64,000 nt of DNA from Leptothoe kymatousa TAU-MAC 1615 (GCF_018739865.1 NZ_JADOER010000014.1:1-64000); one strand, 5' to 3'; shown: positions 14,931 to 25,184, counted from the stretch's first letter. The notes: a model not told the origin generated them from the sequence alone. Translations and numbers: made by a program.

Positions 14931-17711
14931 ATGACCGGTAATTATCCCAACCACGAAGAAATCTTAGAAAAGGTAGAAAAAATCTGCAAAAGCCATAATG
15001 CAAACGATGACATTGAACACCTGATCCGTGGCTACACCAATATTTCCCTTAACCAGAACCCCAGCAAATCCGAGTCCAAAAAACTAGATAATATTCTGCT
15101 GGCAAGTACAACCAACGATTTTATCTACGACCTAATTCAAGAAGTTAACCAGTGCATCTGTGAACAGCTCAATTTGCTAGCTCCACCAGCAAAGCAGGAA
15201 TATAGAGACCAAGCATCCATTGCCTTGGAGTTTATCGAAAATGTGGGCCATACGTCCCACAAAGTGGCTAGCGAAATCCAAGTTTCACAACAGTTGGATG
15301 ACGACGGCGACGACGCCATGGATTCCTGTGGGTCAATCACCATCAGCCAAACCTACACAATACCGGCTGTCCCCCATGGTCTCAAGGTCGGGAGTCATCC
15401 TGAATTTTCCATTTCTAAGCCCCAGGCTGCATCCCCCCAGGCAACGGCAAACACCACAAAAGGCCGAGACTATCAAGGGGTCAATCTGAGCCATACTTGC
15501 ATGAACCGCCACGATCTGAGCCATGCAAATTTTGAAAATGCCGATCTCAAAGCCATTGATCTATCCTATGCAGATTTACAAGGTGCAAATTTCAAAGGCG
15601 CAAATCTTGAGGAGGCAAACCTAAGGTTTGCGAATTTAGACAACGCCAATCTTGACTATGCCAATTTGTTTAAAGCTAATTTAGGTGGCACTTCCCTAAA
15701 AGAGGCCAGTTTATTTAGGGCCGACCTCAGCCACACTTGGCTGCGTGGGGCCAATTTGATGCAGGCCAACCTCCAAGAGTGCAATTTATATAAGAGTGAT
15801 TTGAAGGGGGCCAAGCTGAAGAAAGCCAGATTGCAGCACGCTAATCTTAATCTGGCTAATATGCTCAGGGTCAACCTGATTGGTGCAAACTTAACTGGCG
15901 TCTCTGGCGGGGGTGCTCACTTCAATAACTCCGTCATGAGAAAAACAGTTTTGGATCACAGTGATTTCACCAGAGATCCCAATTATCCGAAAACAGAAAC
16001 CACGTTTATTTGTGTCAAATTAGCCGGCGCCAGTATCAAATCGGCCAATATGGCGGGAATTATTGCCAGACGCAGTAACTTTAATGACGCGGATTTAGAG
16101 GGGACCAACTTTAATCGAGCTATTCTACTCAACACTAGTTTTGTTTTAGCGAATTTAAGTCATACAAACCTAAGTAAGGCCAAGCTAGGGGGAGCCATTC
16201 TAAATTCGGCAACCCTGGTGCAGGCAAACCTATACAAAAGTGATTTGCGGGGATGTTCGCTGAAAAAAGCAAACTTTGAAAAGGCGAATCTCCAATGTTC
16301 TAAATTAGAGGGCTCTTATTTTAGCCATGTCAATTTGTATGGAGCAAACTTAAGCGGCAGCCATGGTTCTCGAGCTAACTTTGATGACGCCATACTACGG
16401 GAGTGTAACCTAAGTCGGGTAACCTTTGAAAATGCTAGTTTTGAACGGGCAATTCTCGCGAAGTCCAATCTAAAAGATGCTAGGTTAACAGGCTCTCTTT
16501 TCGCAAACGCTGACTTAAGCGCAGCCAATCTCACCTTTAGCATATTGCAGGGCAGCAATTTAAAGGAGGCCACGCTGGACAATGCCCATATGCAACATGC
16601 GGAATTACAGGGGAGCTACTTGAAGGGAGCCTCCCTAATCGATGCCGTTTTAGACGACGCTAAGTTTAGCCAATCGCGCCTAAAACGAGCGAATTTACAA
16701 AATACGAGCATCGTCAATGCCTACTTTTCAGGCACCGATCTCAAGTATTGCTCGTTTAAGGATGCCCACATAGTCAATACACAGTTCGATAAATCTAATT
16801 TAACGGGGGCGAATTTTGACAGCGCCAAACTTGAAAATCTTGACTTCAGTTGGTCAGATTTATCATCGGCATTGCTCGAAAATTCCCATTTGATTAATTC
16901 CTGTTTCGCGGGGGCCAACCTTAGCGACTGCAGTCTTTCTAGTTCCCAGGTGCACGACTGTGATTTTCGAAAAGCTCGGCTGCATGCGGCCAATCTCACA
17001 TCCATAAAAATCACTAATTCTCAGTTTTACTATGCCTATTTGAATGATTCTTTAGTGGCGAACAGCCATTTAGAGAACATTAACTTCAACTACGCTATCC
17101 TAGATGGCTTAGAATTTCTAAATTCTTCCTTGAAAAGGTGTAGCCTGCGGAAAAACAAATTAGTCAAAACGTTATTTGTTGACACAGGCATTGAAATGAC
17201 TAGCCTACCAGTAACCGTTTTCTCCCAGAGAAAGTATGCTCATAAGAATAAGCATGGCCAAGAGAGGATAGAATTTCTTCCAGAGGATGCAACGGAATTT
17301 TCGTTGATTTTGCAGGATAGATTGCAGGATCTCCAGGATTCGTTAGACCGACTCAGCAATGCGAATGAATGCTTGGAAAGCGTTTATAAGGGATTTTCGG
17401 CCCACACGGTTAGAAATACAGCAATTATCGGATTTTTAGCGGAACAACTGGAGCAGGCCAGATCTATTCATACAACGCTAGATTCTGAATACCAAGGGAT
17501 GAAACACTTGGGTGCCATGACGTTAGGGAAGAAAAAGCTTTTACACCTGCTGGATGAGATTCATATTTTCATCACCAAGATCAGCTCCTATAGACGCGAC
17601 ATTATCGCCATATGCAGCCACCCCCATCGGCGTCTTGCCACCCCGCTAGTGTCGCCCCACAGCAAGCGTCCCCAGGGGCTAGCAGGGCGTCTGCTGCTGA
17701 AAGCGACATAA
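14931..17711 (+). CDS. Giant pentapeptide-repeat protein, 926 residues
   Basis: The N-terminal 185 residues are non-repetitive, with an acidic stretch DDDGDDAMD. Residues about 190-750 are almost continuous A(D/N)LXX pentapeptide repeats (for example FENADLKAIDLSYADLQGAN), enough for a very long right-handed quadrilateral beta helix. The last 170 residues are helical, with coiled-coil-like heptads (FSLILQDRLQDLQDSLDRLS) and a basic tail. No signal peptide or membrane span is visible. Pentapeptide helices act as scaffolds or DNA mimics, but no activity can be assigned here. It follows the sigma-like gene and converges on the ABC exporter with only 31 bp between. Confidence 0.85.
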   Translation: MTGNYPNHEEILEKVEKICKSHNANDDIEHLIRGYTNISLNQNPSKSESKKLDNILLASTTNDFIYDLIQEVNQCICEQLNLLAPPAKQEYRDQASIALEFIENVGHTSHKVASEIQVSQQLDDDGDDAMDSCGSITISQTYTIPAVPHGLKVGSHPEFSISKPQAASPQATANTTKGRDYQGVNLSHTCMNRHDLSHANFENADLKAIDLSYADLQGANFKGANLEEANLRFANLDNANLDYANLFKANLGGTSLKEASLFRADLSHTWLRGANLMQANLQECNLYKSDLKGAKLKKARLQHANLNLANMLRVNLIGANLTGVSGGGAHFNNSVMRKTVLDHSDFTRDPNYPKTETTFICVKLAGASIKSANMAGIIARRSNFNDADLEGTNFNRAILLNTSFVLANLSHTNLSKAKLGGAILNSATLVQANLYKSDLRGCSLKKANFEKANLQCSKLEGSYFSHVNLYGANLSGSHGSRANFDDAILRECNLSRVTFENASFERAILAKSNLKDARLTGSLFANADLSAANLTFSILQGSNLKEATLDNAHMQHAELQGSYLKGASLIDAVLDDAKFSQSRLKRANLQNTSIVNAYFSGTDLKYCSFKDAHIVNTQFDKSNLTGANFDSAKLENLDFSWSDLSSALLENSHLINSCFAGANLSDCSLSSSQVHDCDFRKARLHAANLTSIKITNSQFYYAYLNDSLVANSHLENINFNYAILDGLEFLNSSLKRCSLRKNKLVKTLFVDTGIEMTSLPVTVFSQRKYAHKNKHGQERIEFLPEDATEFSLILQDRLQDLQDSLDRLSNANECLESVYKGFSAHTVRNTAIIGFLAEQLEQARSIHTTLDSEYQGMKHLGAMTLGKKKLLHLLDEIHIFITKISSYRRDIIAICSHPHRRLATPLVSPHSKRPQGLAGRLLLKAT

Positions 17712-17742
17712 GTTGTCGGCTGATATGTTGAGCCAGGGCGGA

Positions 17743-19602
17743 CTATCCTTTGCCTAAGTAGCTTTCGGCTTGGAGCTCAAACATTTCGGCATATCGACCT
17801 GGTTGGGCCATGAGCTGGTCGTGGGTGCCTACTTCTGTAATCTTGCCTTGCTCTAAGACAACAATGCGGTCCGCCATGCGTACGGTGGAAAACCGATGGC
17901 TGACGAGAAAGGTCATTTTGCCCTGGGTGAGGTGACGGAAGCGTTGAAACAGATCGTGCTCTGCGATCGCATCCACCGCCGCTGTGGGCTCATCCAAAAT
18001 CAGAATCTGGGCATCGCTCATAAACGCTCGGGCTAGGCCAATCTTTTGCCACTGGCCACCGGAAAGATCCACCCCCCCCGCAAACATTTTGCCAAGAATA
18101 GTTTGATAGCCCTCCTCTAGCTGCTCAATCACAGGAATTGCCCCGGCCCCATCGGCCGCTTGGGTAACTTGCTCCATATCGTCCCGCTGGGGCAAATTAC
18201 CAAACCCAATATTGTCTTGCACATCGAGGGCATAGCGAGCAAAGTCTTGAAACAAGACACCAATCTGGCTGCGCAGATCCCCCAGGGAAAATTGTTGCAG
18301 GGGGATATCATCAATCTCGATCGCGCCACGGTCAATATCGTAAAGGCGAGTGAATAACTTTAACAACGTTGTTTTACCCGACCCATTTAAACCCACCAGC
18401 GCAATACATTCGCCGGGGGCCACCGTCAGGTTAATGCCCTTCAGGGTGGGTTGCTCAGACCCTGGATAGGTAAAATACACGTCCCGTAGCTGCAGGCCTC
18501 GGGTCATCGGCTGGGGAAAGGGATGCGGCTGGGGCGGGCTGGTCACCTCAGGGGCAATATCCAACAGCTCAAAATACTGGGACACATAGAGATTATATTC
18601 ATACAGGGTGGCCAGACTGACCAACAGCGACTCAATCAGCGACTGGGCCTGCTGAAATGCCCCCGCGTAGAGAGTCAGGTCCCCCAGGGTCACCAGGCCA
18701 CGAATGGTTTGCCATAGCACCAAACCATAGGCACCATAGAACCCAACACCGCCCAACAGCTCAATACTCAGCTGGGCCAGAGACTGCCGCTGGGCCAACC
18801 GCCGCGACTCCTGGTTAAACTCCTGACGAATGGTGCGGTATTGCTCCACCATGTGGTGGCCCAGGTTAAACAACCGCACCTCTTTGACATACTTAGGATC
18901 GGTCAGCACCTCATAGAAATAGTCCGCCAGCCGTCGGGAGGGTGTTTGGCGACGACTCATCCAAAACCGCCGCTGAGAATAGCGAATACCCACCCACAGC
19001 GTCGGCAACACGCTCAGCAGCAACAGCAGCATCACAGAGGGGCTAAACCGCAGCAACAGGGTGAGCAGCCCGGCCAGGCGGGTGCCACTGCCCAATATGC
19101 GGGCCAGCAGCTCCACCACCCGCACCGGATAGTTACTGCCACTTTGCTGGGCCCGGTTCAGCACATCATGGAATTCGGACGACTCATAGTGGGCCAGGTC
19201 TAACCGCATGGCCTGTTGCAACAGCTGCACATTGGCATGGAGCAAAAACTGATCGTTCAAGATACGATTGACCAGCCGATTTAGCTGACTCAAGACCTCC
19301 TGCACTAGCAACAGGCCAAACCCCACCCCCACCAACATGATCAGCGATGGCGTAAACCCAGGGGCATCACTGGCTAAAATAAGCACCACCTGGTCGACCA
19401 CCAGCTTACTGATATATAGCTGTACTACAGGCACTAGGGCCGCCCCCAGGGTGACAGCAATGCGCAACAGCAGCCAGCCAGGTGCCGCATCCCACACCAG
19501 ATGAATTAACCGGGGAGTATTGCCTAGAAGGCTAAGGATTTCAATGTAGTATCGACGATAGCGGGAAACAAATGTAGAGAAGGTAGAACGCACGGAAAAC
19601 AA
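17743..19602 (-). CDS. ABC exporter, fused permease and ATPase
   Basis: 619 residues, a half-transporter of the ABCB/MsbA layout. About six membrane spans lie within residues 40-330. The ATPase domain runs from about 365 to 610, with Walker A GLNGSGKTT, Q-loop FQDF, signature LSGGQWQK, Walker B ILILDEPTAAVD and switch histidine VSHRF. It would act as a dimer. The substrate cannot be read from sequence: lipids, peptides or glycoconjugates are all possible. It is a single gene with no linked membrane-fusion protein. Confidence 0.9.
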   Translation of the reverse strand: MFSVRSTFSTFVSRYRRYYIEILSLLGNTPRLIHLVWDAAPGWLLLRIAVTLGAALVPVVQLYISKLVVDQVVLILASDAPGFTPSLIMLVGVGFGLLLVQEVLSQLNRLVNRILNDQFLLHANVQLLQQAMRLDLAHYESSEFHDVLNRAQQSGSNYPVRVVELLARILGSGTRLAGLLTLLLRFSPSVMLLLLLSVLPTLWVGIRYSQRRFWMSRRQTPSRRLADYFYEVLTDPKYVKEVRLFNLGHHMVEQYRTIRQEFNQESRRLAQRQSLAQLSIELLGGVGFYGAYGLVLWQTIRGLVTLGDLTLYAGAFQQAQSLIESLLVSLATLYEYNLYVSQYFELLDIAPEVTSPPQPHPFPQPMTRGLQLRDVYFTYPGSEQPTLKGINLTVAPGECIALVGLNGSGKTTLLKLFTRLYDIDRGAIEIDDIPLQQFSLGDLRSQIGVLFQDFARYALDVQDNIGFGNLPQRDDMEQVTQAADGAGAIPVIEQLEEGYQTILGKMFAGGVDLSGGQWQKIGLARAFMSDAQILILDEPTAAVDAIAEHDLFQRFRHLTQGKMTFLVSHRFSTVRMADRIVVLEQGKITEVGTHDQLMAQPGRYAEMFELQAESYLGKG

Positions 19603-19960
19603 AAGACACGGAAATAGTCGCCATTGCGAGCGGACAAGGCGCAGCGACTCGTGGAGTCGGCCTTGGCGGGCAGGGTGCAGCCGAGGCGCAATTGCCCCAG
19701 GCAGGTATCAACTAAAGCGGGATAGATTACCTGGAAATAGAAGAGTCAGAACACGACAGTTAGAAAAGTGGCACATCCCGAACCCCACATTCCGAACTCC
19801 GCATTCCGCATTCATTCCCCATCTGAATTTCCCAGCTTAAATTGTTACCCCCTTATCCCGGAGATTATCTCCAGGGTTAGCAACGCTCACAGACATATAC
19901 CCTAGCGCGTTTTACCGGCATTTATCCGAGGGGGTGGGGTGGGGGTGGGCGCCGTCCCGG

Positions 19961-20638
19961 CTAATCAGCTTCCACCAGCCCCAGCTTAAGGGCCTTGACA
20001 ATGGCCTGGGTACGACTGCGCACCTTCAATTTTTCGAACACGGCGGTCAGGTGTGCCTTCACCGTCGCGACGGTAATGTATAGCTCCTTCGCAATGTTTT
20101 CGTTGGAAGCCCCCTGCACCAGCCAATAAAGCACTTCACGCTCGCGATCGGTGAGGCGAATTTTCGTGCCCTCGATGGGCACCGGCCGAATGGAGGTGGA
20201 GGAGTGGAACAGTCGGAAAAAACGACTGGTCAACTGGGGATCTAAATAAATTTCATCCTGGAGAACGGTGCGCAGGGCGTCATAGAGCTGTGTTGCGAGT
20301 TTGTCTTTAGCCACGTACCCCTTCGCCCCCGCTTGCATCGCCTGAAAAATCCATTCATCTTCGCAGTGGGCGGACAAACTCAACACCCGGGTCTCCAACC
20401 CTAGGGTCTTGAGCCGCTGTAACACGTCTAGCCCGGTACCTTCGCCCAAATCCATATCCAATAGGGCAATTTTCGGGTTATGGGCCTCTAGCATTTCTAT
20501 GGCTTGCTCAGCCGAATTGGCCTCTGCCACGACTTCAAAGGACGCAGCTTCATCAGTGTAAAAGCCCAGTAGTGTGCGTAAACCTTGCCGAAACTCGGCA
20601 TGGTCATCAACTACCAGAACAGAAATAGCATCAGTCAT
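19961..20638 (-). CDS. NarL/LuxR-type response regulator
   Basis: 225 residues from ATG 20638. An alternative ATG at 20674 adds 12 residues. The receiver (about 5-125) has VLVVDDHAEFRQGL, phosphoacceptor LLDMDLGEGTGLD, the Ser switch residue in VLSLSAH, and lysine in GYVAKDKL. The C-terminal helix-turn-helix is LTDREREVLYWLVQGASNENIAKELYITVATVKAHLTAVFEKLKVRSRTQAI. It is the likely partner of the histidine kinase encoded 160 bp upstream on the same strand. The target genes are unknown. Confidence 0.9.
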   Translation of the reverse strand: MTDAISVLVVDDHAEFRQGLRTLLGFYTDEAASFEVVAEANSAEQAIEMLEAHNPKIALLDMDLGEGTGLDVLQRLKTLGLETRVLSLSAHCEDEWIFQAMQAGAKGYVAKDKLATQLYDALRTVLQDEIYLDPQLTSRFFRLFHSSTSIRPVPIEGTKIRLTDREREVLYWLVQGASNENIAKELYITVATVKAHLTAVFEKLKVRSRTQAIVKALKLGLVEAD

Positions 20639-20801
20639 TACGGATGCGTCTAAACATATGGGTGACGAATACATGTTTTAGTACGGTTCTGAATAGAAGG
20701 TTATGCATGTTTATGCCAACCTCTTGGCAATGATGTTCGTAATCTCGGCCACAGGTAAGATATGGCATGCTCTTGGCATCACAAAAAACGATTCTCCAGC
20801 C

Positions 20802-21896
20802 CTAGCATGGTAGGCAGACTGAAAATCTGGCACCTCCTTCGGGAAGGGTTTCAGCATCAATACTGCCTCGATGGTCGAGAACAATCTTTTTTGCGATCGC
20901 AAGCCCTAACCCAGTGCCACCGGGTCGCTTGGTATAAAAAGGCTGAAATAGCTGATGGCTGCCCAGTGCTCCTAGACCGGGTCCCTGGTCGCTCACCGAC
21001 ACCAGCATGGTCTCACCATAGTCCTGCCAGTGAATCGTCAGGGTGCCCCCCTGCGGACTGTGGTGAATCGCATTGTCCAGAAGATTGTGTAGCACCTGCT
21101 CAAACTGCCAGCCGTCCACCGTTACAGACATGGATTTGACTGGTTGTATCAGATTTAACTGTTTTTGTTGTATGACTGGCGCTAGCTGAGTTAACACCTT
21201 CGTCAACAGATCCGAAAGCTCATAGGTCTCCCGTTGCAGACAGTCTTGTTTACCACAGTGCAACAACTCCCCTAGCTTGGCGGTCACCTCATCAACCATT
21301 TGCCGAATACACCCGGCCTGCTGCCGCTCATTTTCATGTTCTGCCCCTAGAACAATCGTCTCCGCATAGAGGCGAATTAAAGAGAGGGGGGTCTTTAACT
21401 GATGTTCTGCCTGGTGTATTGCTTGTTCTAACAACTGAACTTTTGCCCGTTGCCGCAGATAGTCTTGATATAGGGTGAGATATTTTTGCAGCAGTTGGGC
21501 ATTATCCCGAACAACATCCTGTTGTGGCCGAGAAATATGGTTTTCAGTCAACAATAATAGGTAGTCCCAATGGGTGTCTGTTTTACCCAAACCGCACACA
21601 TAGGCCTGGGAATCATCGGAATTAAGCGATAAATGCTTCAGTTCCAAAAATGGCAAATTTTCGCTAATCCAACGTTCAGAGTCCAAATATAGCCTTACTT
21701 TTGCTTCTGCCTCACTATTATGCCGATAGGACAGCATATCGTGCTTATTTTCCAGCTGATTCCAACATACTAACCAAACGTCTAGGACTGGCAATTTCTC
21801 ACTCAGACGTTCAATCTGAGACTGACATAACTGTCGAATGTCAGCAGATGCGATTTCCGATTGATGATTAGCGCGTGAAGGGGGTGTTGGATACAT
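20802..21896 (-). CDS. Sensor histidine kinase, soluble
   Basis: 364 residues from ATG 21896, with GGGAG ten bases upstream. The in-frame TTG at 21923 is less likely. The N-terminal 150 residues resemble a GAF/DICT-like sensory region (LPVLDVWLVCWNQLENKHDM, DYLLLLTENHISRPQQDV). A helix with the phospho-histidine follows (HQAEHQLKTPLSLIRLYAE), then the HATPase with N box LHNLLDNAIHHSPQGG, G1 DQGPGLG and G2 GGTGLGLAIAKKI. No membrane span is seen. The gene precedes the NarL-type regulator and should phosphorylate it. The signal is unknown. Confidence 0.88.
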   Translation of the reverse strand: MYPTPPSRANHQSEIASADIRQLCQSQIERLSEKLPVLDVWLVCWNQLENKHDMLSYRHNSEAEAKVRLYLDSERWISENLPFLELKHLSLNSDDSQAYVCGLGKTDTHWDYLLLLTENHISRPQQDVVRDNAQLLQKYLTLYQDYLRQRAKVQLLEQAIHQAEHQLKTPLSLIRLYAETIVLGAEHENERQQAGCIRQMVDEVTAKLGELLHCGKQDCLQRETYELSDLLTKVLTQLAPVIQQKQLNLIQPVKSMSVTVDGWQFEQVLHNLLDNAIHHSPQGGTLTIHWQDYGETMLVSVSDQGPGLGALGSHQLFQPFYTKRPGGTGLGLAIAKKIVLDHRGSIDAETLPEGGARFSVCLPC

Positions 21897-22253
21897 GCTT
21901 AACTGACTCCCACCTGAACCCAATGAATGGGGTATCGATTGCGGTTACTTGAACACCTGTGCCCTTATCTAGAATCAACATATTTTTATCAATATGCAAG
22001 TATTTCAGGAAATTTAGGTGTAAACACGCATCTCTCCCAATTCATACAAACATGCATGGCTGAGCCCTGTGGCGTCCGATGGTCTCACCCCTCAAAATTT
22101 GGGTCAGAACCGAGTGTGATTACGCAAACTCCAAAAATGGTCTTGATTTTAGTCAGTAGTTTCAAGGGATTAGACCTTTGACCAATTGGCCTTGAAATGA
22201 ACTACAGCCTAGGCTAAGGACAAGCGCATTTCGTTGACATGTTCGCTATCGTA

Positions 22254-22288
22254 GACTCGTTCCACTTGCGTGAGGAGCGAGTCTTTTT
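22254..22288 (+). terminator. Plus-strand terminator with no annotated gene upstream
   Basis: GACTCGTTCC, ten-base loop, GGAGCGAGTC (one G-T pair), then TTTTT. Both flanking genes are on the minus strand, so this points to a plus-strand transcript starting in 21924-22250. Confidence 0.65.
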
Positions 22289-22328
22289 ATTATTTGCGGG
22301 TTGTTAAGGCTGTTATTGCCGCCCTACG

Positions 22329-22850
22329 TTAGTCGTCGCAACCCAGGCTTTCCCTAGTGGTTACACCGGTTTCAGGATTTATGCCCTCGGCGCGATCGCA
22401 CAGATAGTTCACCTGAAATCGATCCAAAATCGTATAGGAAAAATCGGCCCCCGTAATTTCCGCATCTGCGAATGTACTACTGGTCATCAGGGCGTCCGTA
22501 ATAATCGCGTTAGTCAGATCAGATCCGGTGAATTCCACCCGATCGGCAAAGGAATCCGATAGGTTCGCACCGGTCAAATCGGTGCGAATAAATTTGGCTT
22601 TGGTCAAAATGGTGGTGCTGAGGTCAGCGCCACGAAAGTTAGCATCCCGCACCTCGGCGGCAGCTAAAGACGTGCCGGCCAGGTCAGCATTTTCAAAGTT
22701 CCGCCCGGTCAGGTCGGTCAGGGTGTAGTTGATCACCCCAGGCTCTGCGATCGCAGCCGACGGCCCCCCCAGGGTTACCAGCGCGACTATCCCTAAAAGG
22801 CTCAACCAACCTACCAGCGCCCTTAGGCCTAATCGCCGCCAATTTACCAT
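22329..22850 (-). CDS. Thylakoid-lumen-type pentapeptide repeat protein
   Basis: 173 residues. A signal peptide is evident: basic start [10 protein letters not shown], hydrophobic core to about residue 30, and a likely cleavage near AIAEPG. The mature part has about 17 pentapeptide units ([23 protein letters not shown] and onward), then a C-terminal pair of cysteines (LCDRAEG, SLGCDD). It resembles the small lumenal pentapeptide proteins of chloroplasts and cyanobacteria (TL15/TL17 class). The exact role of these is unknown. Single gene. Confidence 0.85.
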   Translation of the reverse strand: MVNWRRLGLRALVGWLSLLGIVALVTLGGPSAAIAEPGVINYTLTDLTGRNFENADLAGTSLAAAEVRDANFRGADLSTTILTKAKFIRTDLTGANLSDSFADRVEFTGSDLTNAIITDALMTSSTFADAEITGADFSYTILDRFQVNYLCDRAEGINPETGVTTRESLGCDD

Positions 22851-22954
22851 CGAGAATGCTCCTGCAAGTGTCGCTACTGCGGTGTCGCTACTGCGGTGTC
22901 GCTACGGCGATTACCGATACCATTCTAAGGGAATTTAGCAGCCGCCACAGCAGG

Positions 22955-24955
22955 TCAAGGGGCCATATCGTTAATTTCTAGATTGTTGCTAATATTTTCG
23001 GAATCTTGAGCAATCAGCATATCGAGCTGCTTCAGCTCATCATCCACATCCAGGGTGTCCAAGGGGGTATTGACAATCAACGGCATCGAGCTGCTGCTGG
23101 AGCTGGGCTGCTGCTGCAAATCGCCCCATAGCATATCGGACACTTGCTTCGTATCCCGATTTAGGGTGGTGGTAATCGACTCAATTTCCATCAACACCTG
23201 GCGCATGGTTTGGGCCGCCGTCACCATCGCTTGGGATTTGGCAATGGTGGCCTGCCTCGCCTGGGTCAGATCGCTGGTTTGGCCATGGAGCTTTTCCAGG
23301 GAGTGGCGCTGCCGGTCGTATACCTTCAAATTGGCCACATCGGCAATCAATTGGTTAATCAGCGCCTGGGAATGGGCTCTATCGGTTTGGTGCGCCGTAT
23401 CTAGGGTGCCGGTCAGGGCCAAAATCCGCTGATCTAAGGCATCAAACAATTCGGCAGCGTCCTCTTCCGACGGCAAACTTTCCAAAAAGCCCCCCAGGGT
23501 TTGGGCCAGGGTAAACAGCGCATCTAAACGACTGTCCACCGAGCGATATTGATCTGCCTGGTCCGTCAGCTGCTGCTGTACCCGATCAATCAGCACCTGT
23601 TGCTCCTTCACCTCTTCGTCCACTTGAGTGGTAAAGGCTAAAAACTTTTCGGTCACCTGATCGGCATGGCGATTGCTCTGGGCAATGGCCTCCTCCTGCT
23701 GACGGATTGTATCCTGGTGCAAATTGACCTGATTGAGAATATTGAAGAAAGATAGGGACAGCTGCTCTAGCTCATCTTGCTGAGGCGACGCGGGCAGCAA
23801 CGAGTCGCGATCGCGGGCCGCAAACTCATTGCCCTGGAGCAAAATGGGTTTAATCCGCTGGTTGAGCTTACGAATTGCAAAAAAGACGACCGTGCCCAGC
23901 AGCAAACCCATTAGGCCAGTGGTGATGGCAGCAATCCTAACAATGCGACCGTAGATAGCGCTGTAGGGCACAAACCCAAACAGTCGCCAGTTCTGTCCCG
24001 GCACATTCGTGTAGGCCCAAAATCCGGCATCGCCCCTGACAAAGCCCGATGTTTCACCATCAATGCGCTGCCAGATTTTGGCCAAGCCCGGAATGCTGTC
24101 GTAGTTTTGGAGGTCGGCGACGGCGCGAGTGGGGTTGGCAATCACCTGGCCGGCATCGGTCACCAGGAAGAAATTCCCCGATTGCTGAAACACCGCATCA
24201 TCGAGCAAGCCATTGAGATAGGCGGCATCAATATCCACCAAGGTGGTGCCCAACCAGTTGCCCTCTTGGTTGAACAGGGGATAGTAGTAAGTCAGAAACT
24301 GAGTTTTCTCATTCTGGTAGGGTTCAGTCCAAATGTCGCGCTGGGGCACAAAATATTTTTCATAGCGCGGGCTCTCGGGGTAAAACTCGCCCTCACCGTC
24401 GGCAAAGTCTTCGTAGCGAATCGCGTCGGACTCATCATCAGCCGATGTGCCTGCCGCAGCGGAATAGTATGGAAACAGCCAGGACTGACCGACCAGCAGG
24501 CCTTTTTCACTTTGCCCCATACCCAAACCAACAACGAAGTCCGGGCGGCCCTCAAACAGTTGCTGCACCAGTTCACGGTACGTATCGGCATACTGGGCCC
24601 CCCGCTCGTGCAGGGTGGTGGCACTTACCCCCAAGCTATAGGCCAGGGTTTCGGCTGAATCGGTTACCGATGCGATCGCATTAACCTTACTGTCGATGCT
24701 GCTGCGTACCTGATCCTCAGCCTGGCGCTTCAGCATCTCACTAAACAAAAATGCCATGCCCCCCATACCGGCCAGGGCCCCCAGCATAATCATCCAAAAC
24801 AGCCGACCACCAAAGGAATTTAGCCGTAACCAGCCTCTCAACGTACCCACGGGCCCACGCTTAGGATAAAAATTCGGTGCTATAGAAGGAACAACTGGAG
24901 AGTCTGCCTCAAGCGACGGTGGTTGCTCAGGTGTGGGCAAGTTCAAGGAGGACAT
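22955..24955 (-). CDS. Double-Cache membrane sensor with coiled-coil tail, copy A
   Basis: 666 residues. A cytoplasmic N-terminus of about 50 residues leads to TM1 (FWMIMLGALAGMGGMAFLF). An extracytoplasmic double-Cache region covers about 75-340 (YYPLFNQEGNWLGTTLVDID and the membrane-proximal FWAYTNVPGQNWRLFGFVPY). TM2 is about 345-365, followed by a HAMP-like segment and a long helical coiled coil to residue 600. It has no kinase, cyclase or receiver domain, and no methyl-accepting hairpin motif. A paralogue with the same layout lies upstream at 25532. The ligand is unknown; small organic molecules are usual for Cache domains. Confidence 0.8.
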   Translation of the reverse strand: MSSLNLPTPEQPPSLEADSPVVPSIAPNFYPKRGPVGTLRGWLRLNSFGGRLFWMIMLGALAGMGGMAFLFSEMLKRQAEDQVRSSIDSKVNAIASVTDSAETLAYSLGVSATTLHERGAQYADTYRELVQQLFEGRPDFVVGLGMGQSEKGLLVGQSWLFPYYSAAAGTSADDESDAIRYEDFADGEGEFYPESPRYEKYFVPQRDIWTEPYQNEKTQFLTYYYPLFNQEGNWLGTTLVDIDAAYLNGLLDDAVFQQSGNFFLVTDAGQVIANPTRAVADLQNYDSIPGLAKIWQRIDGETSGFVRGDAGFWAYTNVPGQNWRLFGFVPYSAIYGRIVRIAAITTGLMGLLLGTVVFFAIRKLNQRIKPILLQGNEFAARDRDSLLPASPQQDELEQLSLSFFNILNQVNLHQDTIRQQEEAIAQSNRHADQVTEKFLAFTTQVDEEVKEQQVLIDRVQQQLTDQADQYRSVDSRLDALFTLAQTLGGFLESLPSEEDAAELFDALDQRILALTGTLDTAHQTDRAHSQALINQLIADVANLKVYDRQRHSLEKLHGQTSDLTQARQATIAKSQAMVTAAQTMRQVLMEIESITTTLNRDTKQVSDMLWGDLQQQPSSSSSSMPLIVNTPLDTLDVDDELKQLDMLIAQDSENISNNLEINDMAP

Positions 24956-25146
24956 AAGTCAAGAATTATAGCTATCTTCCATAAGGGCAAAACCTGCGTC
25001 AATACAAGAAATGCCACTGTGTTCAAATTATAGGCTTTATATAAATTATCCCAATTTTAAGGGCCGACTTCACAGCTTAACCGTATAAGCACGCAAAATG
25101 TGAAGGCGGTTTATACATATCGCCTTTATAGCGGTAAATTCAACAC

Positions 25147-25184
25147 CCTCGAATGCCCTAACGCCCTGTTGGCGAGGCTTTTTA
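25147..25184 (+). terminator. Possible plus-strand terminator
   Basis: CCTCG...CGAGG outer stem enclosing CGCC-CTGTT-GGCG, followed by CTTTTTATTT. It lies between two minus-strand genes, so it would end an unannotated plus-strand RNA. An AAGGCG/CGCCTT dyad lies just upstream at 25103-25126. Confidence 0.45.

Noticed and set aside
21927..22181. 84-codon plus-strand frame
   Set aside because: No ribosome-binding site or family pattern. It lies in a gap better explained by promoter DNA and a possible RNA.
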